Counted from the stretch's first letter, positions 13,204 to 22,416 are shown. The stretch is DNA of 25,132 nucleotides from an uncultured Collinsella sp. (GCA_902491765.1 CABUIY010000025.1:1-25132); one strand, 5' to 3'. The notes: generated by a model not told the origin, from the letters alone. Program-made: numbers and translations.

Positions 13204-14229
13204 ATGGCACAGAGCGCGAACATGGATGCGTCGGAGCTTGCACGCGATATCGCGGCCGGCCTAGCATCGGCAACGACGGCAACGGAGCGCGCGGCACTGG
13301 TGCCCGCAGAGCTCGTCGAGGCCATTCAGCAACTAAAAATCCAACGCGACGCGGTGATTCTGGCGCACTATTACGTGGCGCCCGAGGTGCAGGCCGTGGC
13401 TGATTACGTCGGCGACAGCTTCTACCTGGCTAAGCTCGCTAAAAGCCTGCCGCAGCAGACCATCGTGCTGTGCGGCGTGGAGTTTATGGGCGAGAGCGCC
13501 AAACTGCTCAATCCCACTAAGACCGTGCTGCTGCCCGAGCCGGGCGCGGACTGCCCCATGGCTCACATGGTCAAGCGCGAGACGGTCGACGCCGCCCGCG
13601 CCGAGTACGGTGACGACCTTGCCGTGGTCTGCTACGTCAACTCGACGGTCGAGATCAAGAGCTGGAGTGACGTGTGCGTCACCAGCTCCAACGCCGTCAA
13701 GATTGTGTCCGAGCTGCCGCAGCAGCATATCCTGTTCATTCCCGACCAAAACCTGGGCCGCTTCGTAGCCGAGCAGGTGCCGCAAAAGCACGTCATTCTC
13801 AACAACGGCTACTGCCCGCGCCATCACATCATCACCGTCGAGCAGATCGTCGACGCGACGGAGGCCCACCCCGACGCGCTCGTGCTGGCGCATCCTGAGT
13901 GCAAGGCCGACGTCCTGACCGAGGCCGACTACATCGGCTCCACCGCCGGCATTATCAAGTACGCCGAGGAGTCCGACGCGAGCGAGTTCATTATCGTGAC
14001 GGTCCGCGGCGTGCTCTACGAGCTCGAGCGCCGCTGCCAGGGCACCGGCAAGAAGTTCTACTTCCCCGCGGTGCAGCCCACCTGCGTCAACATGGACCTC
14101 ATCACGCTCGAAAAGCTCGTGCGCTGCCTGGAGACGGGCGAGGGCGAGGTGCAGATCGGCGTCTCGGACGAGGCGGCAGACCAGGCCAAGCTCACGCTCG
14201 ACCGTATGCTCGAGTACGCAGCGCGCTAG
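13204..14229 (+). CDS. nadA: Quinolinate synthase A
   Basis: NadA (341 residues) condenses iminoaspartate with dihydroxyacetone phosphate to quinolinate in de novo NAD synthesis. The three [4Fe-4S] cysteines are at 90 (VLCGVEFMGESAKLL), 204 (NNGYCPRHH) and 294 (QPTCVNMDLI), spaced as in characterised NadA proteins. The substrate-binding HYY of ILAHYYVAPEVQ and the SAKLLNP and EPGADCPMA motifs are also present. The N-terminus has about 30 extra Ala-rich residues before the core. The ATG at 13204 is chosen with GAGAGGGG upstream; an in-frame TTG directly before it is possible. It is first in a four-gene operon with nadB, nadC and niaR, behind a palindromic operator. Confidence 0.96.
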   Translation: MAQSANMDASELARDIAAGLASATTATERAALVPAELVEAIQQLKIQRDAVILAHYYVAPEVQAVADYVGDSFYLAKLAKSLPQQTIVLCGVEFMGESAKLLNPTKTVLLPEPGADCPMAHMVKRETVDAARAEYGDDLAVVCYVNSTVEIKSWSDVCVTSSNAVKIVSELPQQHILFIPDQNLGRFVAEQVPQKHVILNNGYCPRHHIITVEQIVDATEAHPDALVLAHPECKADVLTEADYIGSTAGIIKYAEESDASEFIIVTVRGVLYELERRCQGTGKKFYFPAVQPTCVNMDLITLEKLVRCLETGEGEVQIGVSDEAADQAKLTLDRMLEYAAR

Positions 14230-14230
14230 A

Positions 14231-14265
14231 ACAATGTGACATGAGGGGCAGTCCCTTATGTCACA
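14231..14265. repeat. 35-nt palindrome between nadA and nadB
   Basis: Perfect 10-bp arms (AATGTGACAT at 14231-14240, ATGTCACATT at 14256-14265) flank a 15-base centre containing GGGGCAGTCCCTT. It has the same length, arm size and GTCCCTT core as the units at 8732-8811, although the arm sequences are unrelated. It begins one base after the nadA stop and ends 20 bases before the nadB start, so it may act as an mRNA stability or attenuation hairpin within the operon. It is not followed by a U-tract. Confidence 0.7.
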
Positions 14266-14285
14266 TTACAAGGGAGAGGATTCCT

Positions 14286-15662
14286 GTGGAAACCAAGCAA
14301 TACCCCGATATGGAGTGCGACGTCGTAATTGCCGGCTGCGGCGTGGCGGGCCTGTACGCGGCCCTCAATCTGCCGACGAGCACGCGCGTGATCATGCTTT
14401 CCAAGGGCGCGGTCGACGAGTGCGATTCGATGCTCGCGCAGGGCGGCATCTGCGTGCTGCCCGAGGGCTCGGACTACGATGCCTTCTTTGAGGACACCAT
14501 GCACGCCGGCCACTACGAGAACCGCCGCGAGAGCGTCGACATCATGATCCGCTCGAGCCGCTCGGTCATCAACGACCTGCTGGCCATGGGCGTGGACTTT
14601 GAGCGCAAGGCCGACGGTAGCCTCGACTTTACCCGAGAGGGCGCGCACAGCCGTCCGCGAATTGCCTTCCATGCCGACATTACGGGCAAGGAGATCACGA
14701 CCAAGCTGCTCCAGGCCGTTCGCAAGCTGAATAACGTGCAGATTTTGGAGCACGTGGCCATGACCGACATTCTAACGGGCGAGCGTGACGGCGCCACGGT
14801 GTGCACCGGCGTCGTCGCCGTTCCCGTGGACGAGGACAACTCGCTTCGTCCCGCCGACGAGCTGGCAAATGTCGCCGAGGGCGTGCATGCCGGCGAGCTG
14901 TTTAAGATCCATGCCCGCCACACGCTGTGGGCAACGGGCGGCATCGGCGGCGTATACGACCACTCGACCAACTATCCGCAGCTCACGGGCGATGCCTGCT
15001 ACATCGCTCAGGAGCATGGCATTAAGATGGAGCACCTGGACTACGTGCAGATCCACCCCACGGGACTGTTCTCGCCGCAGCCGGGCCGCACCTTCCTGAT
15101 CAGCGAGAGCTGCCGCGGCGAGGGCGCGATTCTGCTCAACGCTGCCGGCGAGCGCTTTACCGACGAGCTGCAGCCGCGCGACGTAGTCGCCGTCGCTATT
15201 CGCGAGCAGATGAAGCAGGACGGCACCGAGCACGAGTGGCTGAGCTTTGCCCCCGTCGAGCGCGACGTGGTGACCGGGCATTTCGCCAACATCCGCGCGC
15301 GCTGCCTTGAGGACGGTCGCGACATCCTGGATGAGCCCATTCCCGTTACGCCCACGCAGCACTACTTTATGGGCGGCGTGTTGGTCGACAAGGATGGCCG
15401 CACCTCGATGCCCGAGCTCTATGCCGCGGGCGAGACGGCTTGCAACGGCGTTCACGGCAAGAACCGCCTAGCTTCCAACAGCCTGCTCGAGTCCCTAGTC
15501 TGGGGTCGTCGCGCCGCGTGGTATATGCGTACCGGCGAGTCGCTGGCCGTGGAGCAGGCGGGCGATCCCGCGCTCGATGGCCGTCATCGCGCCCTGAGCG
15601 CCGACACCCTGGCAATCGATGATCTGGCCCGTGCCGCCGGCACGCAGGCCGTGGAGGAGTAG
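14286..15662 (+). CDS. nadB: L-aspartate oxidase, short form
   Basis: NadB oxidises L-aspartate to iminoaspartate with FAD, feeding NadA. The N-terminal FAD motif is VVIAGCGVAGLYAAL (GxGxAG at 17-22). Further family motifs are MLAQGGICVLP, HPTGLFSPQPGRTFLISESCRGEGAILLN, RFTDELQPRDVVAVAI, HYFMGGVLVDKDGRTSMPELYAAGE, and the end signature NRLASNSLLESLVWGRRAA. At 458 residues it is about 80 shorter than E. coli NadB: after the GRRAA helix only about 50 residues follow, so most of the C-terminal helical domain is missing. The start is a GTG with GGGAGAGGATT before it, as the family begins shortly before the FAD motif. nadC follows after three bases. Confidence 0.93.
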   Translation: METKQYPDMECDVVIAGCGVAGLYAALNLPTSTRVIMLSKGAVDECDSMLAQGGICVLPEGSDYDAFFEDTMHAGHYENRRESVDIMIRSSRSVINDLLAMGVDFERKADGSLDFTREGAHSRPRIAFHADITGKEITTKLLQAVRKLNNVQILEHVAMTDILTGERDGATVCTGVVAVPVDEDNSLRPADELANVAEGVHAGELFKIHARHTLWATGGIGGVYDHSTNYPQLTGDACYIAQEHGIKMEHLDYVQIHPTGLFSPQPGRTFLISESCRGEGAILLNAAGERFTDELQPRDVVAVAIREQMKQDGTEHEWLSFAPVERDVVTGHFANIRARCLEDGRDILDEPIPVTPTQHYFMGGVLVDKDGRTSMPELYAAGETACNGVHGKNRLASNSLLESLVWGRRAAWYMRTGESLAVEQAGDPALDGRHRALSADTLAIDDLARAAGTQAVEE

Positions 15663-15665
15663 ACC

Positions 15666-16526
15666 ATGAATCCCATTACCGTGAAGCTCGTCGTCGATGA
15701 TCTGATTCTGCAGGCTCTGCGCGAGGACATCACGTTTGAGGACGTGAGCACGGCGAGCGTGTGCCCCACGGCGCGTCCCGCTACCGTTGAGCTTATCGCC
15801 AAGGCCGACGGCATCATCGCCGGCTTGGATGTGTTTGCCCGCACCTTTGAGTTGCTGGATCCGCAGAGCTCGGTGCTGTTTGATGTTGCCGACGGTGACG
15901 AGGTTCACGCCGGCGACCACGTGGGGCAGGTGCGTGGCGATGCACGCGTGCTGCTTTCGGGCGAGCGCGTGGCGCTCAACTACCTGCAGCGCATGAGCGG
16001 CATCGCTACCTACACGCACAGCATGGCCGCGGCGCTCGAGGGCACCAAGACCGTGCTCGTCGACACGCGCAAGACCACGCCGGGCATGCGCGTGTTTGAG
16101 AAGGCGGCGGTCGAGATCGGCGGCGGCAGCAACCACCGCTACAACCTGTCGACGGCCGTCATGCTCAAGGACAACCACATCGATGCCGCCGGTGGCGTGA
16201 CGCGCGCGATCGAGATGGCGCGCGCTCATGCGTCGTTTACCGCGACGGTCGAGATTGAGTGCGAGAACCTGGACATGGTGCGCGAGGCTGTGGAGGCCGG
16301 CGCCGACATCATCATGTTCGACAACATGACCCACGACGACATGGCTGCCGCGATTGAGCTTATCGCCGGCCGTGCCAAGACCGAGTGCTCGGGCAACGTG
16401 GACGCCAGCAATATCCGCGCGCTCGCCGACCTGGGCGTTGACTTTATTAGCTCGGGGGCGCTGACGCACTCTGCGCCGATTCTCGACCTCTCGCTTAAGC
16501 ACCTGCGTCTGCTGGACGGTAAATAA
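15666..16526 (+). CDS. nadC: Nicotinate-nucleotide pyrophosphorylase (quinolinate phosphoribosyltransferase)
   Basis: NadC (286 residues) converts quinolinate and PRPP to nicotinate mononucleotide, releasing CO2. Typical motifs are LREDITFEDVST at the N-terminus, LNYLQRMSGIATYT, the catalytic VDTRKTTPGMRVFEKAAV with GGGSNHRYNLS, KDNHID, ECENLDMVREAVEAGADIIMFDNM, and the C-terminal SGNVDASNIRALADLGVDFISSGALTHSAP. The length is normal. The ATG follows nadB by three bases, with GGAGGAG as ribosome binding site inside the nadB end. Its stop overlaps the niaR start by one base. Confidence 0.96.
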   Translation: MNPITVKLVVDDLILQALREDITFEDVSTASVCPTARPATVELIAKADGIIAGLDVFARTFELLDPQSSVLFDVADGDEVHAGDHVGQVRGDARVLLSGERVALNYLQRMSGIATYTHSMAAALEGTKTVLVDTRKTTPGMRVFEKAAVEIGGGSNHRYNLSTAVMLKDNHIDAAGGVTRAIEMARAHASFTATVEIECENLDMVREAVEAGADIIMFDNMTHDDMAAAIELIAGRAKTECSGNVDASNIRALADLGVDFISSGALTHSAPILDLSLKHLRLLDGK

Positions 16527-17071
16527 TGGACGCCCGCGAGCGTCGCCGTGCCATCATAGGCGTGCTCGAGCGAGCCAAGGAGCCCGTTTCGGGCAGTGCG
16601 CTTGCTCGTGAGGTGGGTGTGAGCCGCCAGATTGTCGTGCAAGACATCGCCCTGCTGCGCGCCGATGGGCACGATATCGTGGCCACCAATCGCGGCTACG
16701 TGCTGCAGGAGGCGGCGGGCAGCCCGGCTGTTCCCACGCGCGTGGTCAAGGTGCACCATAGCGTGGAGCAGGCAAGTGACGAGCTCACGAGCATCGTCGA
16801 CGCCGGAGGCGCCGTTCTCAACGTGATCGTCAATCACCGCGTGTACGGTAAGATTACGGCCGACCTGGACATCCGCAATCGTCGCGATGTCGAGCGCTAT
16901 CTGCGCGATATCGAGAGCGGCAAGAGCTTTCCGCTGCTGACGGTGACCAGCGGCTACCACTTCCATCGCATTGCGGCGGAGGACGAACAGACCCTCGACG
17001 AGATCGAGGCGATGCTCAAGGAAAAAGGCTACCTAGCAGACCTGATGCCCTACGAAGACGATTTGTCCTAG
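16526..17071 (+). CDS. niaR: Nicotinate-sensing transcriptional repressor NiaR
   Basis: NiaR (181 residues) has an N-terminal winged-helix domain (residues 1-60; SGSALAREVGVSRQIVVQDIALLRADG is the helix-turn-helix, followed by the wing IVATNRGYVL). A C-terminal 3H domain (about 72-175) is named for its conserved histidines, here His77, His78, His104, His145 and His147 in VHHSV, NHRVYG and YHFHR. In Firmicutes and Thermotoga this family represses de novo NAD synthesis and niacin uptake genes when nicotinate is bound. Its place as the last gene of nadABC, overlapping nadC by one base, and the large palindrome in front of nadA suggest autoregulation of the whole operon. Confidence 0.94.
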   Translation: MDARERRRAIIGVLERAKEPVSGSALAREVGVSRQIVVQDIALLRADGHDIVATNRGYVLQEAAGSPAVPTRVVKVHHSVEQASDELTSIVDAGGAVLNVIVNHRVYGKITADLDIRNRRDVERYLRDIESGKSFPLLTVTSGYHFHRIAAEDEQTLDEIEAMLKEKGYLADLMPYEDDLS

Positions 17072-17088
17072 TCGACGCCGCATCTATA

Positions 17089-17155
17089 AGTTGCGGTGAA
17101 ATAGTTCCTAAAATCGGCATCCAAGACATAAAACAGGAACTATTCCACCGCAACT
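17089..17155. repeat. Long inverted repeat downstream of niaR
   Basis: Two 21-base arms (17089-17109 and 17135-17155) are complementary at 20 positions; the left one contains AGTTGCGGTG and ATAGTTCCT. The 25-base loop is A-rich. The repeat lies 17 bases after the niaR stop and before a separate, more conventional terminator, so it is not needed for termination. The structure resembles a short mobile palindrome or an mRNA-stabilising hairpin. Only one copy is in the window. Confidence 0.6.
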
Positions 17156-17193
17156 GCCAAGGGTCCCGCTCCAAATTAGCTGCCCACATATGC

Positions 17194-17234
17194 AAAAGGA
17201 GGCCTCCGCGGCGATGCGGAAGCCTCCTTTTTTT
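17194..17234. terminator. Bidirectional intrinsic terminator between niaR and ferredoxin
   Basis: A strong stem (AAAGGAGGC with GCCTCCTTT) is followed by seven T on the + strand (to 17234). On the minus strand the same stem is followed by TTTTGC. It can end both the nad operon and the convergent ferredoxin gene. Confidence 0.88.
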
Positions 17235-17273
17235 GTGCACGGTGTACTTTTGAGTGTGCAAGTGGGGGAGTTG

Positions 17274-17459
17274 TTACTCCTCGACGATCTCGGTGATCGC
17301 GCCGGCGGGGCAAGCGTCCTGGCAAGCGCCACAGGCGACGCAGGAGTCCTCGTCAGCGACGGTAGCGACGTCCTGGAGCTCCAGAACGCCAGCGGGGCAG
17401 GAGTCGACGCAAACGCCACAAGCGATGCACTCGTCGGCATCAATTACGGGATGAGCCAT
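17274..17459 (-). CDS. 2[4Fe-4S] ferredoxin
   Basis: This 61-residue clostridial-type ferredoxin has two cluster motifs: CIACGVCVDSCP and CVACGACQDACP, each CxxCxxCxxxCP, with internal sequence duplication. It carries electrons at low potential in the cytoplasm, for example to or from hydrogenases or oxidoreductases; the partner is not evident here. The ATG at 17459, after AGAGAGGAAA, is chosen because ferredoxins of this class start 5-10 residues before the first cysteine motif. An in-frame extension to 17525 would add 22 unrelated residues. It is monocistronic and convergent with the nad operon. Confidence 0.95.
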   Translation of the reverse strand: MAHPVIDADECIACGVCVDSCPAGVLELQDVATVADEDSCVACGACQDACPAGAITEIVEE

Positions 17460-17683
17460 GGTAGTTTCCTCTCTGTTGACCGACGCTACAGACGATGCGC
17501 GCCGGTTTGATTCGGGCAAAAACATACCACGGGAGCGACCGTTTGCAATACCCTCTGGCCGGCATCTTCATACCGTTCGCCGAGTATGCCAAGGTTTACT
17601 AAAAAACGCGCAGGTGGGGCCGTTGAGCTGCGCAAATGTTAGCTAAAGGTGACTTGAGATATTGAGCTATTGAGCGAGCTTTT

Positions 17684-17853
17684 GGAAAGCGCAACCCAGA
17701 ATTGGCGTCCAAAACGGGTCGCGCTTTCCGGTCGAGCCCTCTGGCGGAAACTGCGACCCAGAATCCACACTCAGACTGGGATCTATTTTCCCGAGGGCCT
17801 TGGTTGCGGAAACTGCAGCCCGGAATTCACGCTCAAACCGGGATTTGCTTTCC
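17684..17853. repeat. Palindromic array 2: three 46-nt units, 16-nt spacers
   Basis: Three units of exactly 46 bases (17684-17729, 17746-17791, 17808-17853) have 16-base spacers, the same dimensions as array 1. All start GGAAA and end TTTCC, with the central consensus (G/A)GAAT...CTCA(A/G)A. Unit 1 arms pair at 13 of 14 positions; units 2 and 3 are more decayed within the unit (about 9 of 14), but pairing across spacers is still partial (12 and 10 of 14). The array lies in the region between the ferredoxin and dnaK, about 260 bases before dnaK. Spacers share no sequence, and nothing suggests coding. Confidence 0.73.
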
Positions 17854-18116
17854 GCAGGGCCATCCCGAGGGGTTCCAGACCCAAGCCTCAGCCATCTCTA
17901 CATAGATCTCGATAGATTTGCCGAGAACTCATTCAGCGCATCTACCTGCGCATTTAAGAACCTAAACTCTCAGCAATAAGAAATCTTATATGAATTGACT
18001 TAGATTTTGTATATTCCGGCCCATAAGGGGATACACTACATCCTGAAAGACAAGCCGAAGCGCCGCGCGACAGATCGTCGAGGCGGCGCGAACGCAAAAG
18101 AGAGAGGGAATTTCTA
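17854..18116 (+). promoter_or_regulatory. dnaK upstream region with 5' leader hairpin
   Basis: The A/T-rich block 17950-18040 must hold the dnaK promoter. Candidates include TTGACT (17995-18000), TATATT (18010-18015) and TACACT (18032-18037), but no pair has ideal spacing. I do not see the canonical HspR operator (CTTGAGT, seven bases, ACTCAAG), nor a CIRCE element. A 14-base palindrome (ATAAGA, AA, TCTTAT) lies at 17976-17989. In the leader, GCGCCGC (18060-18066) pairs with GCGGCGC (18083-18089), with an inner CGAC/GTCG stem. This stable hairpin lies 27 bases before the start codon. Confidence 0.45.
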
Positions 18117-20009
<1,893 letters not shown>

Positions 20010-20011
20010 TC

Positions 20012-20854
20012 ATGTCCGCCCGTAAAGCTCGCACGGAGGCGGCCGCCGCTGGCGCCGCCCCCGTTGACTCTGAGGAGAAGGACGTGAAGATTCCCGTAGA
20101 GGCCGTCGACGATACCGAGGCCAACGAGGCCCCGGCCGCCGAGGCTGCCGAGAACCAGGTAGAGGATTCCAACAAGGAGGCGACGATGACCGAGGACGAG
20201 ATGGTGGAAGCCGCTATCCGCGCCGGTGAGGAAGCCGCCGACAACGACTTTAAGCTCAAGTTCGAGCAGGCCCAAAAGGAGCTCGCCGACGTGCGCAATG
20301 AGCTCGATGCTGCGGCAGAGGCTCAGAAGGCCGCCGAGGACAAGGCAAAGGACGCCACTGAGCGTACCGCCCGTCTTCAGGCCGACTGGGAGAACTTCCG
20401 TCGCCGCACCGCCAATGAGCGTATCGCCGAGCGCGAGCGCGCGACCGAGAAGCTCGTCACCGCGCTGCTGCCGGTGGTCGACGATATCGAGCGTGCGATC
20501 GACCATGCCCGCAGCCAGGAGCTTGCCGACGACTTTAAGCAGTTCGTCGACGGCGTCGACGCGGTGCATGCCAAGCTGCTCGATGTGTTTGCGCACGAGG
20601 GCGTTGAGCCCATCGACCCCAAGGGCGAGGCGTTCGATCCGCTCGAGCACCAGGCCGTGGGTCGCGTCGAGGACGCGTCGCAGTACGACGAGACCGTCAA
20701 CGACGTGTACCAGAAGGGCTACCGCATGGCGGACCGCATCCTGCGTTCCGCGATGGTGACGGTGACCTACGGTGGCGAGAAGCGCCCCGCACCGGAGCCC
20801 GACGCGGCGCCCGAGGATGCTGCGGCCGATACGGCCGAGAGCACCGAGGAGTAA
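20012..20854 (+). CDS. grpE: Nucleotide exchange factor GrpE, long N-terminus
   Basis: GrpE (280 residues) is the dimeric factor that releases ADP from DnaK. The coiled-coil region (residues about 80-135) leads into the signature RLQADWENFRRRTANERIAERERATEKLVTALLPVVDDIERAIDH. The C-terminal beta domain is FDPLEHQAVGRVEDASQYDETVNDVYQKGYRMADRILRSAMVTV. The first 75 residues are Ala/Glu/Asp-rich and disordered in appearance, so the protein is longer than the usual 190-220. The ATG two bases after dnaK is annotated. An internal ATG at 20186, preceded by AAGGAGG five bases away, has a better ribosome binding site and would give 222 residues. Both forms may be made. Confidence 0.95.
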   Translation: MSARKARTEAAAAGAAPVDSEEKDVKIPVEAVDDTEANEAPAAEAAENQVEDSNKEATMTEDEMVEAAIRAGEEAADNDFKLKFEQAQKELADVRNELDAAAEAQKAAEDKAKDATERTARLQADWENFRRRTANERIAERERATEKLVTALLPVVDDIERAIDHARSQELADDFKQFVDGVDAVHAKLLDVFAHEGVEPIDPKGEAFDPLEHQAVGRVEDASQYDETVNDVYQKGYRMADRILRSAMVTVTYGGEKRPAPEPDAAPEDAAADTAESTEE

Positions 20855-20860
20855 TTGAGA

Positions 20861-20891
20861 AGGGCCCCGGGGCAACACCCGGGGCCCTTTC
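20861..20891 (+). terminator. Terminator-like hairpin between grpE and dnaJ
   Basis: A perfect 11-bp GC-rich stem (AGGGCCCCGGG at 20861-20871, CCCGGGGCCCT at 20878-20888) with a six-base loop is followed by only TTTCT. It lies six bases after the grpE stop, inside the heat-shock operon. The weak U-tract suggests partial termination or a processing/stability hairpin that would lower expression of dnaJ and hspR relative to dnaK-grpE. Confidence 0.7.
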
Positions 20892-20961
20892 TGGCCTAGT
20901 GCCATATGAAAGCATGAGCCGCCGCCCGCTGGGCGGCGGATGAAACAGGAGAGGAGCTACG

Positions 20962-21927
20962 ATGGCTGCAGGCAAAACCTTCTATGACATCCTGGGCGTA
21001 TCCAAGAGCGCCTCCGATAAAGAGATCAAGAGCGCGTTTCGCAAGCTCGCGCAAAAATATCACCCCGATGCCGGCGGCGACGAGGCCAAGTTTAAGGAGA
21101 TCAGCGAGGCCTACGAAACGCTTTCGGACGAGAAGAAGCGCAAAGAGTACGACCAGATGCTCATGTTTGGCGGCATGCCGGGCGCAGGCGGCGCGTATGG
21201 CGGCGGCTACGGTGCCGGCGCGGGCGCCAGCGGCTGGGGCGACATCTTCGACAGCATCTTTAGCGGCAACGGCGCCTGGGGCAGCGATTGGGGCTCGGGC
21301 TTTGCCGGGGCTGCGGGCGCTGCCGGTGCCGGCGCGGGTCGCAGCCGCGCTCGCAAGGGCGGCGACCTGTCGCTGACCGTCGATGTGACGGCTGAGGACG
21401 CGTTCCGCGGCGTGACGCACAAGGTCACTTACCGCATTCCCTCGACGGGCGAGCAGCAGACCATTACGGTCTCGGTCCCCGCGGGCGCGGTCGACGGCGG
21501 CAAGCTACGCTACAAGCGTCGCGGCGAGTACGGCGTTGCGGGTGGCGAGCGCGGCGACCTGGTCGTGACCACGCATGTGGAGGAGCACCCGCTGTTTAAG
21601 CGCAAAGGTGCCGACGTGACCATGGAGGTACCGGTCTCGGTCTTCGAGGCGGCGCTCGGCTGCACGGTGGACGTGCCGACGCCCGGTGGTGCGACGGTTC
21701 GTCTGAAGGTGCCCGCGGGTACCCAGACGGGCAAGAAGTTCCGCTTTAAGGAGATGGGCGCGCCCGACGTTAAGCATCGCGGGCGCACCGGTGCGCTGCT
21801 TGTCGAGATCAAGGTGCAGGTTCCCACGAACCTGTCTGATGACGAGCGCGATGCCATGACCAAGCTGCGCGAGGCCGACACGCGCGACTACCGCGAGAAG
21901 GTCAACCGTTACAAGGCGACGTACTAG
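20962..21927 (+). CDS. dnaJ: J-domain co-chaperone, DnaJ/CbpA type without zinc finger
   Basis: This 321-residue protein stimulates DnaK ATPase and delivers substrates. The J domain (residues 1-70) has the HPD motif at 34-36 in QKYHPDAGGDEAKFKEISEAYETLSD. A Gly-rich linker (about 71-130) follows, with GWGDIFDSIFSG. The C-terminal substrate-binding beta domains (DLSLTVDVTAEDAFRGVTHKVTY; VSVPAGAVDGGKLRYKRRGEYG; GDLVVTTHVEEHPLFKRKGADVTMEVPVSVFEAALGCTVDVPTPGG) run to the C-terminus. The four CxxCxGxG zinc repeats of class A DnaJ are absent, so this is a class B (CbpA-like) protein. The ATG is preceded by AGGAGAGGAG. It lies 107 bases after grpE in the heat-shock operon. Confidence 0.94.
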   Translation: MAAGKTFYDILGVSKSASDKEIKSAFRKLAQKYHPDAGGDEAKFKEISEAYETLSDEKKRKEYDQMLMFGGMPGAGGAYGGGYGAGAGASGWGDIFDSIFSGNGAWGSDWGSGFAGAAGAAGAGAGRSRARKGGDLSLTVDVTAEDAFRGVTHKVTYRIPSTGEQQTITVSVPAGAVDGGKLRYKRRGEYGVAGGERGDLVVTTHVEEHPLFKRKGADVTMEVPVSVFEAALGCTVDVPTPGGATVRLKVPAGTQTGKKFRFKEMGAPDVKHRGRTGALLVEIKVQVPTNLSDDERDAMTKLREADTRDYREKVNRYKATY

Positions 21928-21999
21928 GGCGGTCGCGGCGCACGCCCACGCCCGCGGGCTTATGATGGACGATAACGAGACGGGAAGGGGTCAGGTAGC

Positions 22000-22416
22000 A
22001 TGGCCGAGGACAATAGGAACAAACCGCTGTACATGATTAGCGTGGCGGCCGAGCTGACCGGTATGCATCCGCAGACTCTGCGCGTCTACGAGTCCAAGGG
22101 CCTGGTGAACCCCCAGCGCTCGGGCGGCAACACGCGTCTGTATTCGCGTGCCGATATCGAGCGCTTGGAGCTCATCAACCAGCTGACCGACGAGGGCATC
22201 AACCTTGCCGGCGTGGTGCGTATTCTCGATATGAAGGAGCGTGCTGAGGAGCGCGAGCACGAGAACGAAAAGCTCCGTGCTCGCGTGCGCCAGCTCGAGG
22301 ACGAGCTGCACGAGTACAAGATGCAGAAGAAGATCACCGCCCTGGCCCCGCGCGACGGCTCAGTTAACCCCGAACAGGTCATGCGTAAGCTGCTGGGCGC
22401 CGGCGGGGATTTGTAG
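22000..22416 (+). CDS. hspR: Heat-shock repressor HspR (MerR family)
   Basis: HspR (138 residues) represses the dnaK operon in actinobacteria, with DnaK as co-repressor. The MerR-type winged helix occupies residues about 9-75: PLYMISVAAELTGMHPQTLRVYESKGLV, then NPQRSGGNTRLYSRADIERL, then the helix LINQLTDEGINLAGVVRILDM, all closely HspR-like. A coiled coil (EREHENEKLRARVRQLEDELHEYK, about 86-110) follows, and the tail ends NPEQVMRKLLGAGGDL. The ATG at 22000 has GGGAAGGGG upstream. It is the last gene of the dnaK-grpE-dnaJ-hspR cluster. The G of its stop codon is the first paired base of element copy C. Confidence 0.94.
   Translation: MAEDNRNKPLYMISVAAELTGMHPQTLRVYESKGLVNPQRSGGNTRLYSRADIERLELINQLTDEGINLAGVVRILDMKERAEEREHENEKLRARVRQLEDELHEYKMQKKITALAPRDGSVNPEQVMRKLLGAGGDL

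Noticed and set aside
17460..17525. An N-terminal extension of the ferredoxin
   Set aside because: The extra 22 residues are not ferredoxin-like, and a good ribosome binding site precedes the internal ATG at 17459.
17640..17680. TTGAG direct repeats (CTTGAG near 17653) as an HspR operator
   Set aside because: They are direct rather than inverted repeats and lie more than 430 bases upstream of dnaK, so they do not match the HAIR plan.
17684..17853. The arrays as CRISPR loci
   Set aside because: The repeated units are only loosely conserved and palindromic, spacers are 16 bases, there are only three units, and no cas gene is in the window.
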